NCBI GenBank assembly: GCA_037200525.1
Contig: JBBCGG010000001.1
Coordinates: 1,964,501-2,028,500, forward strand
Reading direction: 5' to 3'
From: Methylocella sp.
GTDB lineage: Bacteria; Pseudomonadota; Alphaproteobacteria; Rhizobiales; Beijerinckiaceae
Length of the DNA: 64,000 nt
Shown: in pieces, positions 27,806 through 37,418 of the stretch
Position numbering within the stretch: the first letter of the stretch is position 1
Layout: each line of letters begins with the position of its first letter
Notes under the pieces: generated by a model
Database searches by the model: none
Seen by the model: only the letters and a program-made list of their open reading frames with translations
What the model was told of the DNA's origin: nothing
Position numbers and translations under genes: made by a program

Positions 27806-29035
27806 ATGAGCAATCCGAGGCAAAAGCGCGATCCTAAAACCTTGCGCGCGGCGACGCAGCTCGTCCACGGCGGCACCACCCGCTCGCAGTTTGGCGAGAC
27901 CTCCGAGGCTCTCTACCTCACCCAGGGCTACGTCTACGACACGATGGAGGCCTGCGAAGCGCGTTTCAAGGGCGAGGACCCCGGCGGTTTCATCTATTCG
28001 CGTTACGGCAACCCGACCGTGGCCATGTTCGAGGAGCGGATGGCGCTGCTCGAGGGGGCTGAGGCGGCGCGCGGGACGGCGAGCGGCATGGCCGCGGTGA
28101 CCGCCGCGCTGATGTCGCAGGTCAAGGCCGGCGATCATGTCGTCGCCGCGCGGGCGCTGTTTGGCGCATGCCGCTATGTTGCGGAAGAGTTGCTGCCGCG
28201 GTTCGGAGTCGCCTCAACTCTCGTCGATGGAGCCAATCTCGATGAATGGCGGGCGGCGATGCGGCCCGAGACCAAAATCCTGTTCCTCGAAAGTCCGACC
28301 AACCCCTGCCTCGATGTTTATGATATTGAGGCGATCGCCGCGATCGGTCACGAATACGGCGCGCTGCTCATCGTCGACAATGTGTTCGCGACGCCGATTT
28401 TGCAAAAGCCCCTGGCGCTGGGAGCTGATTGCGTCGTCTATTCGGCGACCAAGCATATCGATGGGGGCGGCCGCTGTCTTGGCGGCGTCATTCTCGGCAG
28501 CCGCGAGTTCGTCGAGAAGGATCTTCAGACATTTCTGCGCCAGACCGGACCGGCGCTGTCGCCCTTCAACGCATGGGTGCTGTTGAAATCGCTCGAAACC
28601 TTGCCTTTGCGAGTGAGGCAACAGATGGAGAGCGCGGCGCGGATCGCCGACTTTCTCAGTGATCAGCCGCAGGTCAGCCGGGTGATTTATCCTGGCCGCG
28701 CCGACCATCCCCAAGCCGAGATCGTCAAGCGCCAGATGTCCGGCGGCGGCACGTTGGTCAGTTTCGACATCACCGGGGGCAAGGCCGCCGCGTTTGCTTT
28801 CGCCAACCGGCTGGAGCTGATCAAAATCTCCAGCAATCTCGGCGACGCCAAAAGCCTGATCACCCATCCGGCGACGACGACGCATCAACGGCTGGCGCCG
28901 CAGGCCCGCGCCGCCTTGGGCGTCAACGAGGGGCTTCTGCGGCTTTCGGTTGGCCTCGAAGACGTCGAGGACCTTTTGGACGATCTTTCAACGGCGCTCG
29001 CTGTGCTCGACCGGCAAGGGCTGGCGGCGGAGTGA
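27806..29035 (+). CDS. metZ: O-succinylhomoserine sulfhydrylase
   Basis: 409 residues, Cys/Met-metabolism PLP enzyme. 'SRYGNPT' and 'SGMAAV' bind the cofactor phosphate, 'DNVFATP' holds the ring, and the Schiff-base lysine is in 'YSATKHIDG'. It condenses O-succinylhomoserine with sulfide to homocysteine. With metX-metW at 14630-16473 it gives the window a direct-sulfhydrylation route to methionine. The start has a clear AAGGAGG ahead. It is separated from apaG by 94 bases with no evident terminator. Confidence 0.95.
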   Translation: MSNPRQKRDPKTLRAATQLVHGGTTRSQFGETSEALYLTQGYVYDTMEACEARFKGEDPGGFIYSRYGNPTVAMFEERMALLEGAEAARGTASGMAAVTAALMSQVKAGDHVVAARALFGACRYVAEELLPRFGVASTLVDGANLDEWRAAMRPETKILFLESPTNPCLDVYDIEAIAAIGHEYGALLIVDNVFATPILQKPLALGADCVVYSATKHIDGGGRCLGGVILGSREFVEKDLQTFLRQTGPALSPFNAWVLLKSLETLPLRVRQQMESAARIADFLSDQPQVSRVIYPGRADHPQAEIVKRQMSGGGTLVSFDITGGKAAAFAFANRLELIKISSNLGDAKSLITHPATTTHQRLAPQARAALGVNEGLLRLSVGLEDVEDLLDDLSTALAVLDRQGLAAE

Positions 29036-29129
29036 CCTGGCTCCGTCTCGCGCCCGCGTTTTCCTGCGGACGAGGTTGTGTTAAACTTAGGGTAAGCCCG
29101 CGCCCGGCCCGTTATGTCAGATCGCGATC

Positions 29130-29522
29130 ATGTACAGCGCCGTAACCCACGATATTCAAATTACCGTTCTGCCCGAATTCGTTCCCGAACGATCCGACGC
29201 CGAAGAAGCGACGTTTTTCTGGGCCTATACGGTGGAGATCGCCAACCAGGGCGATCTGACCGTGCAGCTCACCGCGCGGCATTGGAAAATCACCGACGGC
29301 AATGGCAAGCTCAAAGAAGTGCAGGGCGCTGGCGTCGTCGGCGAACAGCCGATTTTGAAGCCGGGCGAGACGTTCCGTTATACGTCAGGCTCGGATTTGA
29401 CGACGCCGTCCGGAATTATGAGCGGAGCTTATCGCATGGTGAATGAGCGGGGCGAGGTCTTTGAGGTGGAGATTCCGGCGTTTTCGCTGGATTCGCCATT
29501 CTCGCATCGCTTTGTCAATTGA
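29130..29522 (+). CDS. apaG: ApaG domain protein
   Basis: 130 residues, the whole ApaG immunoglobulin-like beta domain. 'FWAYTVEIANQGDLTVQLTA' and 'GVVGEQPILKPGETFRYTSG' are the conserved strands, with the GxGxxG-like turn 'GAGVVG'. ApaG has been linked to cobalt resistance and magnesium efflux in Salmonella, and its biochemical role is still unclear. It lies between metZ and argE on the same strand, with a weak ribosome site. Confidence 0.92.
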   Translation: MYSAVTHDIQITVLPEFVPERSDAEEATFFWAYTVEIANQGDLTVQLTARHWKITDGNGKLKEVQGAGVVGEQPILKPGETFRYTSGSDLTTPSGIMSGAYRMVNERGEVFEVEIPAFSLDSPFSHRFVN

Positions 29523-29583
29523 GCGGCTGGCGGCGGGGCAGCCTCGCCGGCGCCAGATTCGTTAAGTGGGGAGCGGTCTTCTG

Positions 29584-30774
29584 ATGTCCTCGATCGGCAA
29601 TGGCTTCGACGCGAGGCTCGACGCAACGCTCGATATGCTTGAGCGCCTCGTCGCTTTCGACACGGAAAGCTCGAAATCCAATCTCGCCCTGGTCGGGGCG
29701 GTCGAGAGCTATTTTGAGGATTGCGGCGTCGATTACGTCAAAATCCCCAATGAAGCCGGCGACAAGGCGGCGCTTTTCGCCAGCATTGGCCCGAAAATCG
29801 ATGGCGGCGTGGTTCTCTCGGGCCACACCGATGTCGTCCCCGTCGAAGGGCAGTCCTGGACCAGCAATCCTTTTCGATTGCGCCGGGAGAGCGGACGCCT
29901 GTTTGGGCGCGGCGCTTGCGACATGAAGGGCTTCGACGCCATCTGCCTCGCGATGATTCCGGAATTTCAGAAAGCGCGCCTGTCCCGCCCGATCCACATT
30001 CTTTTGAGCTACGACGAGGAAACAACTTGCCGCGGGCCGCTTGACGCCATCGCGCGCTTTGGCGTCAATTTGCCGCGCCCTGGAGCGGTGCTTGTCGGCG
30101 AGCCGACCCTGATGCAGGTTGCGGACGCGCATAAGGCGATCGTCACCTATCGCACCGTCGTGCATGGCCATGAGGCGCATTCGTCAAAAGCCTCGCTGGG
30201 GGCCAGCGCGATTGAGAGCGCCTGCGACCTCGTCACCGAATTATATCGTTTCGGCGACCAACTCGCGGCGCAGGGCGACCCATCGGGCCGGTTTGATCCG
30301 CCGGCTTCGACGATCCACGTTGGCGTCATCCGCGGCGGCACGGCGCGTAATATTCTGGCCAAGCAATGCGCTTTTCATTGGGAGTTCCGAAGCCTGCCGG
30401 GCGTCGCGCAAAATCTGGCGCTGACGCATCTTGAGGATTATATCGCGCGCGTCGCCGGCCCGAAGCTTACCCGCTACGCCAAGGACGCATTCATCGAGAC
30501 ATTTTCCGAAATCGAAGTGCCGGGCCTTCGGCCCGAGCCTGGCTCTTCCGCCGAGACATTGGCGCTGAAACTCGCCCATTCCAATCGCACGATCAGCGTG
30601 CCTTTTGCGACCGAAGCCGGCCAGTTCCAAGCCGCCGACGTTCCGACGATTGTCTGCGGTCCCGGCTCGATCGATCAGGCGCATCAGCCCGACGAATTCA
30701 TCGAAATCTCTCAGATCGAGGCGGGCATCGCCTTTATGCGCAGATTGGCGGAGGAATTGTCGAACGGCGCGTGA
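29584..30774 (+). CDS. argE: Acetylornithine deacetylase
   Basis: 396 residues, M20 family. Metal-site motifs are 'VLSGHTDVVPVEGQ', 'GRGACDMKGF' and 'LSYDEETTCRGPL'. The lid segment 'VVHGHEAHSSKASLG' and C-terminal 'PFATEAGQFQAADVPTIVCGPG' fit ArgE rather than DapE. It makes ornithine from N-acetylornithine in the arginine pathway. The start ATG 29584 has GGAG nine bases upstream; a GTG at 29566 is in frame but too early. It is convergent with the HNH gene. Confidence 0.92.
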   Translation: MSSIGNGFDARLDATLDMLERLVAFDTESSKSNLALVGAVESYFEDCGVDYVKIPNEAGDKAALFASIGPKIDGGVVLSGHTDVVPVEGQSWTSNPFRLRRESGRLFGRGACDMKGFDAICLAMIPEFQKARLSRPIHILLSYDEETTCRGPLDAIARFGVNLPRPGAVLVGEPTLMQVADAHKAIVTYRTVVHGHEAHSSKASLGASAIESACDLVTELYRFGDQLAAQGDPSGRFDPPASTIHVGVIRGGTARNILAKQCAFHWEFRSLPGVAQNLALTHLEDYIARVAGPKLTRYAKDAFIETFSEIEVPGLRPEPGSSAETLALKLAHSNRTISVPFATEAGQFQAADVPTIVCGPGSIDQAHQPDEFIEISQIEAGIAFMRRLAEELSNGA

Positions 30775-30879
30775 AACCGTCTAGCGCCCTTTGGCCATAG
30801 AAGCGCGGGCTGCGCAGCTTCGCCGCCCCGTAATCGAAACAATAGCTCGATCGATCGCCCAGAAAAGCTTGCAGGATTC

Positions 30880-31446
30880 TTACGGCTCCAACACGGAATC
30901 CCAATAGAGATAGTCCATCCAGCTTTCGTGCAAATAGTTGGGCGGAAACATCCGACCATTCTGGTGCAGATCGTTGACTGTTGGCTGGTAAGGCTTGTGT
31001 GCAGGCCACATGCGCGCTTCGCCCGGAAGCCGGTCGCTCTTGCGTAGATTGCAGGTGGAGCAGGCCGCGACGACATTTTCCCAAGTCGTCATCCCGCCCT
31101 TGGAGCGGGGAGTCACATGATCGAAGGTCAAATCATGGCGAGAGCTGCAGTATTGGCAGCTGAAACGATCCCGAAGGAAGACATTGAACCGTGTAAATGC
31201 GGGATGTCGGGAGGGTTTTATGTAAGTTTTTAGCGAAACTACTGAGGGAAGCTGCATTTCGAAACTTGGGCTTCGAACTGCTTTGTCATAATTGGAGACG
31301 ATATTTACGCGGTCCAGAAATACTGCTTTGATTGCGTCCTGCCATGACCAAAGCGAAAGCGGATAGTAGCTCAATGGCCTGAAGTCGGCGTTGAGCACAA
31401 GTGCCGGACAAGCTTCCGGCGAAGTGGTTTGGAAATGGACCGTCAA
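30880..31446 (-). CDS. HNH endonuclease
   Basis: 188 residues. The zinc-binding HNH core is complete: 'CQYCSSRHDLTFDHVTPRSK', then 'WENVVAACSTCNLRKSDR', with paired CxxC motifs and the His-Asn-His positions. N-terminal 'LVLNADFRPLSYYPLSLWSW' is typical of the housekeeping bacterial HNH protein found widely in alphaproteobacteria and cyanobacteria. It is probably a DNA nuclease of unknown role rather than a restriction enzyme, since no methylase is near. It lies 173 bases downstream of the dehydrogenase gene, same strand. Confidence 0.88.
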   Translation of the reverse strand: MTVHFQTTSPEACPALVLNADFRPLSYYPLSLWSWQDAIKAVFLDRVNIVSNYDKAVRSPSFEMQLPSVVSLKTYIKPSRHPAFTRFNVFLRDRFSCQYCSSRHDLTFDHVTPRSKGGMTTWENVVAACSTCNLRKSDRLPGEARMWPAHKPYQPTVNDLHQNGRMFPPNYLHESWMDYLYWDSVLEP

Positions 31447-31619
31447 CTCCGGCGCCTCTCCTCAACAGCATCTCCGCATCAGCGGTTCTATGCTAACACG
31501 ACAAATCCGATTCGGCTCTCTAGCAAGGCAACTATCCGGGAAATATCCACGCTTGATGACGGCGATATGAATGCAAAGCAACAGCGAGTCTAGGGGCGAT
31601 CCTTCAATTCATTGTGCGA

Positions 31620-32495
31620 TCATCTGGTCGGAATCGGCGTTCCGCTGCGATAATCGTAAAATCCGCGCTGCGTCTTGCGCCCCAGCCAGCCCGCTTCAAC
31701 ATATTTTACGAGCAGGGGACAGGGGCGATATTTCGAATCGGCTAAGCCCTCGTGCAGGACCTGCATGACCGATAATACAATGTCGAGGCCAATAAAATCG
31801 GCGAGTTGCAGCGGTCCCATCGGATGGTTGGCGCCAAGCCGCATTGCCGTATCGATGGCCTCGACTGAACCCACCCCCTCGTACAGCGTATATATCGCCT
31901 CGTTGATCATTGGCAGCAGGATGCGATTGACGATGAAGGCGGGAAAATCCTCCGAGACCGTGAAAGTCTTGCCCAAACGCAGAATTAGCTCTTTGGCGGC
32001 CTCGAACGTCGCATTCTCAGTCACGATGCCGCGGATAACCTCGACGAGCTGCATGCGCGGCACCGGATTCATGAAATGAATTCCGATAAACCGCTCGGGC
32101 CGGTCGGTCACCGAGGCGAGTCGCGTGATTGAAATCGAGGACGTGTTGGTCGCGAGCATCGTCTCGGGCCCGAGCGAAGGGCAAAGCTTGCTGAAGATTT
32201 TGCGCTTGACGTCCTCGTTTTCGGAGGCTGCTTCGATAATCAAGTCGCAATCGGCCAAGGCTTCATAGCTGGACGCCGATTTGATCCGGGTAAGGGCCGC
32301 CTCGCGCGCCGATGGCTCGATTTGCTGGCGCTCGACCTGGCGCGCGAGGTTCGACGCGACAATGGCAAGACCTGCAGCGATGCGGTCGTCCGAAAGATCG
32401 TTGAGCGCGATGTCTATGCCGGCGAGTGCGCAGACCTGGGCGATCCCCGTACCCATTTGTCCGGCCCCGATCACCCCGATTTTGTTAATGCTCAT
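31620..32495 (-). CDS. hbd: 3-hydroxybutyryl-CoA dehydrogenase
   Basis: 291 residues. The N-terminal Rossmann domain has 'IGVIGAGQMGTGIAQV' for NAD binding. The catalytic histidine is in 'GIHFMNPVPRMQLVEVI', and the helical C domain has 'NRILLPMINEAIYTLYEGV' and 'GANHPMGPLQLADFIGLD'. It interconverts acetoacetyl-CoA or 3-oxoacyl-CoA and the 3-hydroxy form. It is a monofunctional enzyme, not fused to a hydratase. It lies downstream of etfBA on the same strand across a 372-base gap, a common pairing in rhizobia. Confidence 0.93.
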   Translation of the reverse strand: MSINKIGVIGAGQMGTGIAQVCALAGIDIALNDLSDDRIAAGLAIVASNLARQVERQQIEPSAREAALTRIKSASSYEALADCDLIIEAASENEDVKRKIFSKLCPSLGPETMLATNTSSISITRLASVTDRPERFIGIHFMNPVPRMQLVEVIRGIVTENATFEAAKELILRLGKTFTVSEDFPAFIVNRILLPMINEAIYTLYEGVGSVEAIDTAMRLGANHPMGPLQLADFIGLDIVLSVMQVLHEGLADSKYRPCPLLVKYVEAGWLGRKTQRGFYDYRSGTPIPTR

Positions 32496-32867
32496 TTCAT
32501 CTGTCCATAACCGAAATCATGCACGATCTCCGCCCGAGTCCGAAAGACGCGAAAGCGGACGCGGCATTAGATATTTACCGGCTCGGCTCCCCGCGCGCCA
32601 CCTTGAGCTGATGCGGGCGCGCCGACAGGCGCCGATCTGACTTTTAAAGCATGAGCAGTTCAAATTGAACCAATCACGCCTTTTTATCTGGTCTTGGTCG
32701 CGAAGTCTCATCCGTGGACTTTGCGACCCCTTTCGCAAATTACGCTTTAGACCGAATTAGACTTCTAGACCAAGGCTCAAATGATATCCACTCGGGCGGC
32801 GGGGCCTTCGCCCTTGTTTGGCTACGCCCGTATGCCGATTCATTGCGCCGGAGAACCGGATCTCGAT
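32496..32867. other. Gap between etfA and hbd with a stem-loop
   Basis: No gene is supported; the short frames of 60-90 codons lack ribosome sites and resemble nothing known. A 12-base-pair stem with one G-U pair (32696-32707 with 32717-32728, nine-base loop) lies mid-gap, and a small 'gttcaaattgaac' near-palindrome at about 32658. The hbd promoter should be close to 32500-32560, but no clear -35/-10 stands out. Confidence 0.55.
32696..32728 (-). terminator. Stem-loop downstream of etfA
   Basis: GGTCGC.AAGTC pairs with GACTT.GCGACC around nine unpaired bases. On the etfA strand it comes 140 bases after the stop and before hbd. No U-run follows, so it is a candidate Rho-dependent or processing site rather than a sure intrinsic terminator. 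Confidence 0.4.
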
Positions 32868-33815
32868 CTAACGTCCGAGCTTGGCGAGCGCCTCATTCAG
32901 CGCCGGCAAAACCGCAAAGAGATCGCCGACGAGACCATAATCGGCTATTTCGAAAATTGGCGCTTCCTCATCCTTATTGATTGCGACGATGACTTTCGAG
33001 TCCTTCATGCCTGCGAGATGCTGGATCGCGCCGGAAATGCCGACCGCGATATAGAGATCGGGCGCGACGATCTTGCCGGTCTGGCCGACCTGCCAATCAT
33101 TTGGCGCGTAGCCGGCGTCGACCGCTGCGCGCGAAGCCCCCATCGCCGCGCCGAGCTTATCGGCCACCGGTTGGATCAACAGGCTAAAATTGTCCGCGCT
33201 CTGCATGCCGCGTCCGCCGGAAATAATGATTTTGGCGGAGGACAGCTCGGGCCGGTCGGATTTGACGACGGACTCATCTTTGAAACGGGAAACCTCTGGG
33301 ACGGCGACGGCTGCGATCGTCTCTATGGGCGCCGATGCACCGCCCTCTCCCGTCGCCCCGAAAGCGGCTGTCCGCACGGTGATGATTTTCTTGGCGTCGC
33401 TCGACTGGACGGTCTGGATTGCATTGCCAGCGTAGATCGGCCGCTCGAACACATCGGGGGCCACGACCTTGGTGATTTCGGAAATCTGCATCACGTCGAG
33501 CAGAGCGGCTACCCGCGGCATCGCATTCTTGGCCGTTGAAGTTGAAGCCGAGAGGATCGCCGAATAACCGCCCGCCAGCGCCGCGATAAGCGCGGCCAGG
33601 GGCTCGGCCAATTGATGCGCGTAGATCGCATCGTCGGCGGCCAGCACCTTTTCAACGCCGTCGAGCCTTGCGGCGGCCGCCGCAGCGTCGCCGATATTTT
33701 GGCCAGCAACAAGAATATGCGTCGGTTCGCCGAGAAACTTGGCCGCCGTTAGCGTCTTGGCGGTCGCCTCACTGAGTTTGCCGTTCTGAATGTCGGCGAG
33801 AATCAGGACGCTCAC
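32868..33815 (-). CDS. etfA: Electron transfer flavoprotein alpha subunit
   Basis: 315 residues. The C-terminal FAD domain carries '[15 protein letters not shown]', '[34 protein letters not shown]' in part, and '[22 protein letters not shown]'. Together with EtfB it collects electrons from acyl-CoA dehydrogenases such as Ivd and passes them to ETF-quinone oxidoreductase. Its start overlaps the etfB stop by four bases (ATGA), ensuring equal synthesis. Confidence 0.96.
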   Translation of the reverse strand: MSVLILADIQNGKLSEATAKTLTAAKFLGEPTHILVAGQNIGDAAAAAARLDGVEKVLAADDAIYAHQLAEPLAALIAALAGGYSAILSASTSTAKNAMPRVAALLDVMQISEITKVVAPDVFERPIYAGNAIQTVQSSDAKKIITVRTAAFGATGEGGASAPIETIAAVAVPEVSRFKDESVVKSDRPELSSAKIIISGGRGMQSADNFSLLIQPVADKLGAAMGASRAAVDAGYAPNDWQVGQTGKIVAPDLYIAVGISGAIQHLAGMKDSKVIVAINKDEEAPIFEIADYGLVGDLFAVLPALNEALAKLGR

Positions 33816-34564
33816 CGTAGCACTCCCGCTTCGTCTTTGAGTTTTGCGACGAGTTCAGCGGCCGAGCCGACCTTGACGCCGGCCTTGCGGACTGGCGGTT
33901 CGACGGTCCTCAAGATTTTCAAACGGGGCGCGATATCGACGCCAAAATCGCCTGGCGTTTTTTCCTCGATCGTCTTCTTTTTGGCTTTCATGATATTCGG
34001 AAGCGAGGCATAGCGCGGTTCATTCAGCCGCAGGTCAGTGGTGACGATTGCCGGCAGCCTGAGCGCGACCGTTTGGGCGCCGGCGTCAACTTCGCGCGTC
34101 ACCTCGACGCCGCCGTCGCCGAGGACGACCTTTGAGGCGCAGGTTCCCTGGCCCCAGCCGAGCAGAGCGGCGAGCATCTGGCCGGTCTGATTGCAATCAT
34201 CGTCGATCGCCTGCTTGCCGAGGATGACGAGCCCTGGCTGTTCGGCGTCGGCGACGCCTTTCAGCAGCTTGGCGACAGCAAGGGGTTCGACCGGCTGCTC
34301 GGCCTTAATGAGAATGCCGCGGTCGGCGCCCATGGCCAGGGCCGATCTGATGGTTTCGACAGCCTGCGCCGGGCCGATCGAGACGACGATGACTTCGCTC
34401 GCTTTGCCGGCCTCACGGAGGCGAAGAGCTTCCTCAACGGCGATTTCATCAAAAGGGTTCATCGCCATTTTAACATTGGCGAGATCGATGCCGGAGCCAT
34501 CGGGTTTTACGCGAATCTTGACATTATAGTCGACCACCCGTTTCACGGGGACGAGAATTTTCAT
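33812..34564 (-). CDS. etfB: Electron transfer flavoprotein beta subunit
   Basis: 250 residues, normal length for EtfB. It begins '[19 protein letters not shown]'. '[16 protein letters not shown]' and the AMP-binding signature region '[20 protein letters not shown]' are conserved. The open frame extends 12 codons upstream, but the ATG at 34564 gives the family N terminus. It is the first gene of the etfBA pair. Confidence 0.96.
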   Translation of the reverse strand: MKILVPVKRVVDYNVKIRVKPDGSGIDLANVKMAMNPFDEIAVEEALRLREAGKASEVIVVSIGPAQAVETIRSALAMGADRGILIKAEQPVEPLAVAKLLKGVADAEQPGLVILGKQAIDDDCNQTGQMLAALLGWGQGTCASKVVLGDGGVEVTREVDAGAQTVALRLPAIVTTDLRLNEPRYASLPNIMKAKKKTIEEKTPGDFGVDIAPRLKILRTVEPPVRKAGVKVGSAAELVAKLKDEAGVLR

Positions 34565-34629
34565 GCAGAAACTCTTGCTGCTCGACGGGCCGGCGCGCAA
34601 GAATTAGCTAATCGCGCTGGGGAGCCAAG

Positions 34630-35427
34630 TCAACAAAACGCCTCGCTCGGCGTTCGCGCGGGGCTTGATGCGGTCAGATAGCGCTGTTGAGGGTCGCCCT
34701 GAAAATTATAGGCGCCGGTGTGGGTGAGCCTGCCCGCCGTATCGAGCCAGATTTTGCCGCCAATGTCCCGCCATCTCTGGCAGAAGCCGAAATCCTCGCT
34801 GACATAGGCGTTGGTTTGCCTGTCGATCATGCAATCGAACAAAGCGTAATTGTCGGCTCCTTGCGCGGCGTTGGAATAGGCGTGCACATTATTGTACCGG
34901 GTTTCCGGATAGGCCGCGGTCATGCGCTCGATGACCCGGCGTTTCAGCAACATGAAGCCGCCGCCGCAATAAACCCCGGTAGCGAACCGCCCGTCGCGCT
35001 CCAACTGCTCGCCCGCACAAAGGGTGCCGACATAGAGCAACGGCGCGCTTTGAAAGCTCTCGTCCGTCATGGCGGCGCGCTTGATCGCCGCGCTGCTCCA
35101 GTCGATCACTTTTAGAGGATAGACGCCGGCGACGAAATCCTGGTTGAAGGCGAGCATGTGAAAAACCTGCTCCGCCTCGAAACTGATGTCGGCGTCGATG
35201 AACAGAAGATGGGTCGCCGCCGGCGTGTGCAAAAACTGCGTCACCAGCGTATTGCGGCTGCGCGTGATGAGGGAGTCATGCCCGAGAAGGGCGAGCGCCG
35301 CGTCAAATCCGGCTGGTCCGGCAAACTGCATCAGGCCGAGGATCGATTGCATGTAATGCTGGGAAACGAGACCGCCAAAACAGGGAGTGGCGATGAAAAC
35401 CATCGGTCGCGATGTAGTTGGCGTCAT
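34630..35427 (-). CDS. Glycosyltransferase-like protein (Anp1/GT2-like)
   Basis: 265 residues from ATG 35427, which has AAGGA six bases ahead; the frame extends to 35502 without support. A nucleotide-sugar-type fold is suggested by 'VFIATPCFGGLV' at the N terminus, a DxD motif in 'LLFIDADISFEAEQV' (about 70-84), 'GVYCGGGFMLLKRRVIERM' and 'EDFGFCQRWRDIGGKIW'. It lacks a signal peptide or membrane helix. It is probably a cytoplasmic glycosyltransferase or a related hypothetical protein; the sugar and acceptor are unknown. It is monocistronic, just upstream of etfB on the same strand. Confidence 0.65.
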   Translation of the reverse strand: MTPTTSRPMVFIATPCFGGLVSQHYMQSILGLMQFAGPAGFDAALALLGHDSLITRSRNTLVTQFLHTPAATHLLFIDADISFEAEQVFHMLAFNQDFVAGVYPLKVIDWSSAAIKRAAMTDESFQSAPLLYVGTLCAGEQLERDGRFATGVYCGGGFMLLKRRVIERMTAAYPETRYNNVHAYSNAAQGADNYALFDCMIDRQTNAYVSEDFGFCQRWRDIGGKIWLDTAGRLTHTGAYNFQGDPQQRYLTASSPARTPSEAFC

Positions 35428-35667
35428 GATCGTCCTTGGCTGCCCACCCTGCTGAGGAGACAGGGCGCGTTGTTCGGGTCTGCTTGGAAACCCGATGCTC
35501 ATTCTGACGTCAATTTAGCGGACCAAACCTACGCGAAGCTGCGCCCTGCTCAGGCGAACGCTGCTTCCGCAAGCCCGCGTTAAGCCTAATGAAAGGTGAA
35601 ACCCCACGGCGGCGCGAATGGCGCTATATCTCAAAAGTTGAAGCGAACGGATCTGGATAAAGGCGCG

Positions 35668-36210
35668 ATGTTGCAAACGTCAATTTTCAAGGCTGATGGG
35701 GCGGTGTCGTTCGGCGAGAAGCTGGCCGCGTCCGAGCAGTTCCTGGCTTTGTTCAAGGAAGGCATGGACCTTGTGGGGGCCGCAGCCGCCTATCTTGATG
35801 GCGCTGGCCGTCAGGAGGCGAGCGTTCTGGCGCGTCCGGCGGCGCTTGGCTATGCCGTCGAAAGCATGCGTTTGACGACGCGGCTGATGCAAATTGCGTC
35901 CTGGCTTTTGCTTCAGCGCGCCGTCAACGAAGGCGAATTGACCCGCGCGGAAGCCTCGAGCGAAAAACGACGGATTCATCTGTCGCGGCAGGACGCCGTC
36001 TCCGCCGACGATTTGCTTTCGGAATTGCCGCCGCGTCTCTGTGAACTCGTTGAGATGTCGCTTCGCGTTCAGGCGCGCATTCGCCATTTCGACGCGCTGA
36101 TCTACCGTCCGGCAGCGCGGGAAAACGCGGCTTCGAAGCCGAGCCCTGTGGAAAATCAGATCGCGTTGTTGCGGGCTGCTTTCGGCGAGGCGAATTCGGT
36201 TTCGACGTGA
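35668..36210 (+). CDS. DUF1465 family protein
   Basis: 180 residues from ATG 35668 (AAAGG ahead; the open frame from 35596 includes non-coding leader). It is mostly helical and Ala/Leu-rich, with 'MRLTTRLMQIASWLLLQRAV' and 'LPPRLCELVEMSLRVQARI'. This matches the alphaproteobacterial family of unknown function DUF1465 as I recall it. No catalytic motif, signal or membrane segment is seen. A decayed transposase fragment starts immediately downstream. Confidence 0.7.
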   Translation: MLQTSIFKADGAVSFGEKLAASEQFLALFKEGMDLVGAAAAYLDGAGRQEASVLARPAALGYAVESMRLTTRLMQIASWLLLQRAVNEGELTRAEASSEKRRIHLSRQDAVSADDLLSELPPRLCELVEMSLRVQARIRHFDALIYRPAARENAASKPSPVENQIALLRAAFGEANSVST

Positions 36211-36221
36211 CATCCGGCATG

Positions 36222-36437
36222 CCGACAATGGCGGTGACAGCGACGCCATTCGCCGACAGGTCGAGGCGTTAGGCGCTATGCCGAACATCCTACCGCCAAT
36301 CGGCGCTGGAAAAACTGCTTCTCGGCCCTCCTCTACCGCGACAGGAACGCCATCGAGCCTCCGACCGCTACGACCGCCTCGCCACAAATTTCCTCAGAGC
36401 CGTCTGCGTCGCCGCACCATCAGCTATTGGTTATGAG
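36222..36437 (+). pseudogene. Decayed IS5-type transposase C-terminal fragment (copy 1)
   Basis: Pieces of a DDE transposase can be read in shifting frames: 'DSDAIRRQVEALGAMPNI', then 'NRRWKNCFSALLYRDRNAIE', then after an internal deletion 'SDRYDRLATNFLRAVCVAA'. This is the order of an IS5/IS427-group C terminus (D-x-x-AIR ... RDRN-x-IER ... RYDRLA), as in the intact element at 61133-61998. A frameshift, a deletion and the lack of ends make it a relic. It shares 18 identical bases (36337-36354) with copy 2 (37110-37127). Confidence 0.75.
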
Positions 36438-36448
36438 TCTTCGTCCGG

Positions 36449-36988
36449 CTACTTCAAATAGCCGGCATAGTAAATGCCGATGACGTTACCCGATGCGTCC
36501 TTGATCGGTTCGCAGCCCGTGACGTAAGGCTTGCCCAGGATGGGCGCCTCTCCGTAGTAGGCTTCGCCCTTCTTGATCATCGCGATCGCCGGGCCATTCG
36601 GGTCCAGGATCGTTCCGACCGCGCGCGAACCGTCGTCCTTCTTCACGTTCGTCGCGACGCGCACGTATTCGTCGCCGGCTTTCACAAAGAGCGTGGCCGT
36701 TCCGCCGTTTTCCTTAACGACCGCATCGACCACATCGAAGGAGTTGTTCATCCTGGTCGCGCCGAAATACAGGGCAGGGACATCCTTGCCCGCAACAGGA
36801 TCTTTCCCTTCAATCTTGGGCGCCCCCAATTTTGCGGTCTTGGCTTTCAAAGCGCCAATCGAGGCCTTAACGTTGTCCGCCTGAGCGTTGCCGACGCTGG
36901 GCGTCAGCGTCGCAGTTGTGATGAAGCATCCGGCGGTCAGGATGCCGACGATGAAGTGCTTCCGATTGATTAAGTTCTCCCGTTTCAT
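36449..36988 (-). CDS. Free-standing periplasmic Cache-domain protein
   Basis: 179 residues from ATG 36988, which has GGGGAG eight bases ahead. A signal peptide (about 1-36) is followed by a single Cache domain (Cache_3-Cache_2 type): 'DVVDAVVKENGGTATLFVK', 'GDEYVRVATNVKK', 'AIAMIKKGEAYYGEAPILG' and 'YVTGCEPIKDASGNVIGIYY'. Such domains normally form the ligand-binding part of chemoreceptors and kinases. Here no membrane helix or signalling domain follows, so it is a secreted binding protein. Transposase relics lie on both sides, which suggests an acquired gene. Confidence 0.8.
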   Translation of the reverse strand: MKRENLINRKHFIVGILTAGCFITTATLTPSVGNAQADNVKASIGALKAKTAKLGAPKIEGKDPVAGKDVPALYFGATRMNNSFDVVDAVVKENGGTATLFVKAGDEYVRVATNVKKDDGSRAVGTILDPNGPAIAMIKKGEAYYGEAPILGKPYVTGCEPIKDASGNVIGIYYAGYLK

Positions 36989-37097
36989 GTGACTAATCTC
37001 CCCAAAAGAGAGCGTCGGGCCTCGCGTCGGACCGTTTTGGCGTTTCCGACGGGGCAGTATATCCCCGCGGAGGCGGTGAGCGTAGCGGATTCTCGCC

Positions 37098-37240
37098 AAG
37101 CCTCTACCCCGCGACAGGAACGCCATCAAGCGCATGTTCCGCGGCCTCAAAGACTTGCGACGCGTCGCTGCCCTTACGACCGCCTCGCCACCAATCTTCC
37201 GCAGCCGTCTGCATCGCCGCAACCTTCTGCTAGCGGCTTA
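37098..37240 (+). pseudogene. Decayed IS5-type transposase C-terminal fragment (copy 2)
   Basis: It reads 'RDRNAIKRMFRGLKDLRRVA', then after a frameshift 'YDRLATN', then in another frame the remnants of the usual ending. It is the same transposase family and orientation as copy 1 but not an identical copy; bases lost in copy 1 are kept here. No start, ends or stop-free frame remain. Confidence 0.72.
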
Positions 37241-37418
37241 TCAGTCTTGGCTTTAATCCCAATGTTGCAGTATTCGACCGGCATTGATTGACGGTCGGTC
37301 GCGACGGGCATAGGCTTGGTTTTAGACGGGGCGTATTCGTCACATTCAGGCATCGCCATCACTGGCCGATCGCCCCAAGCCAATCCACTAGCAGGGTGGC
37401 GCGCAGGGGAGGATTGCA

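Noticed and set aside
32517-32738. 73-codon minus-strand frame between etfA and hbd
   Set aside because: It contains the stem-loop, lacks a ribosome site and has no recognisable features.
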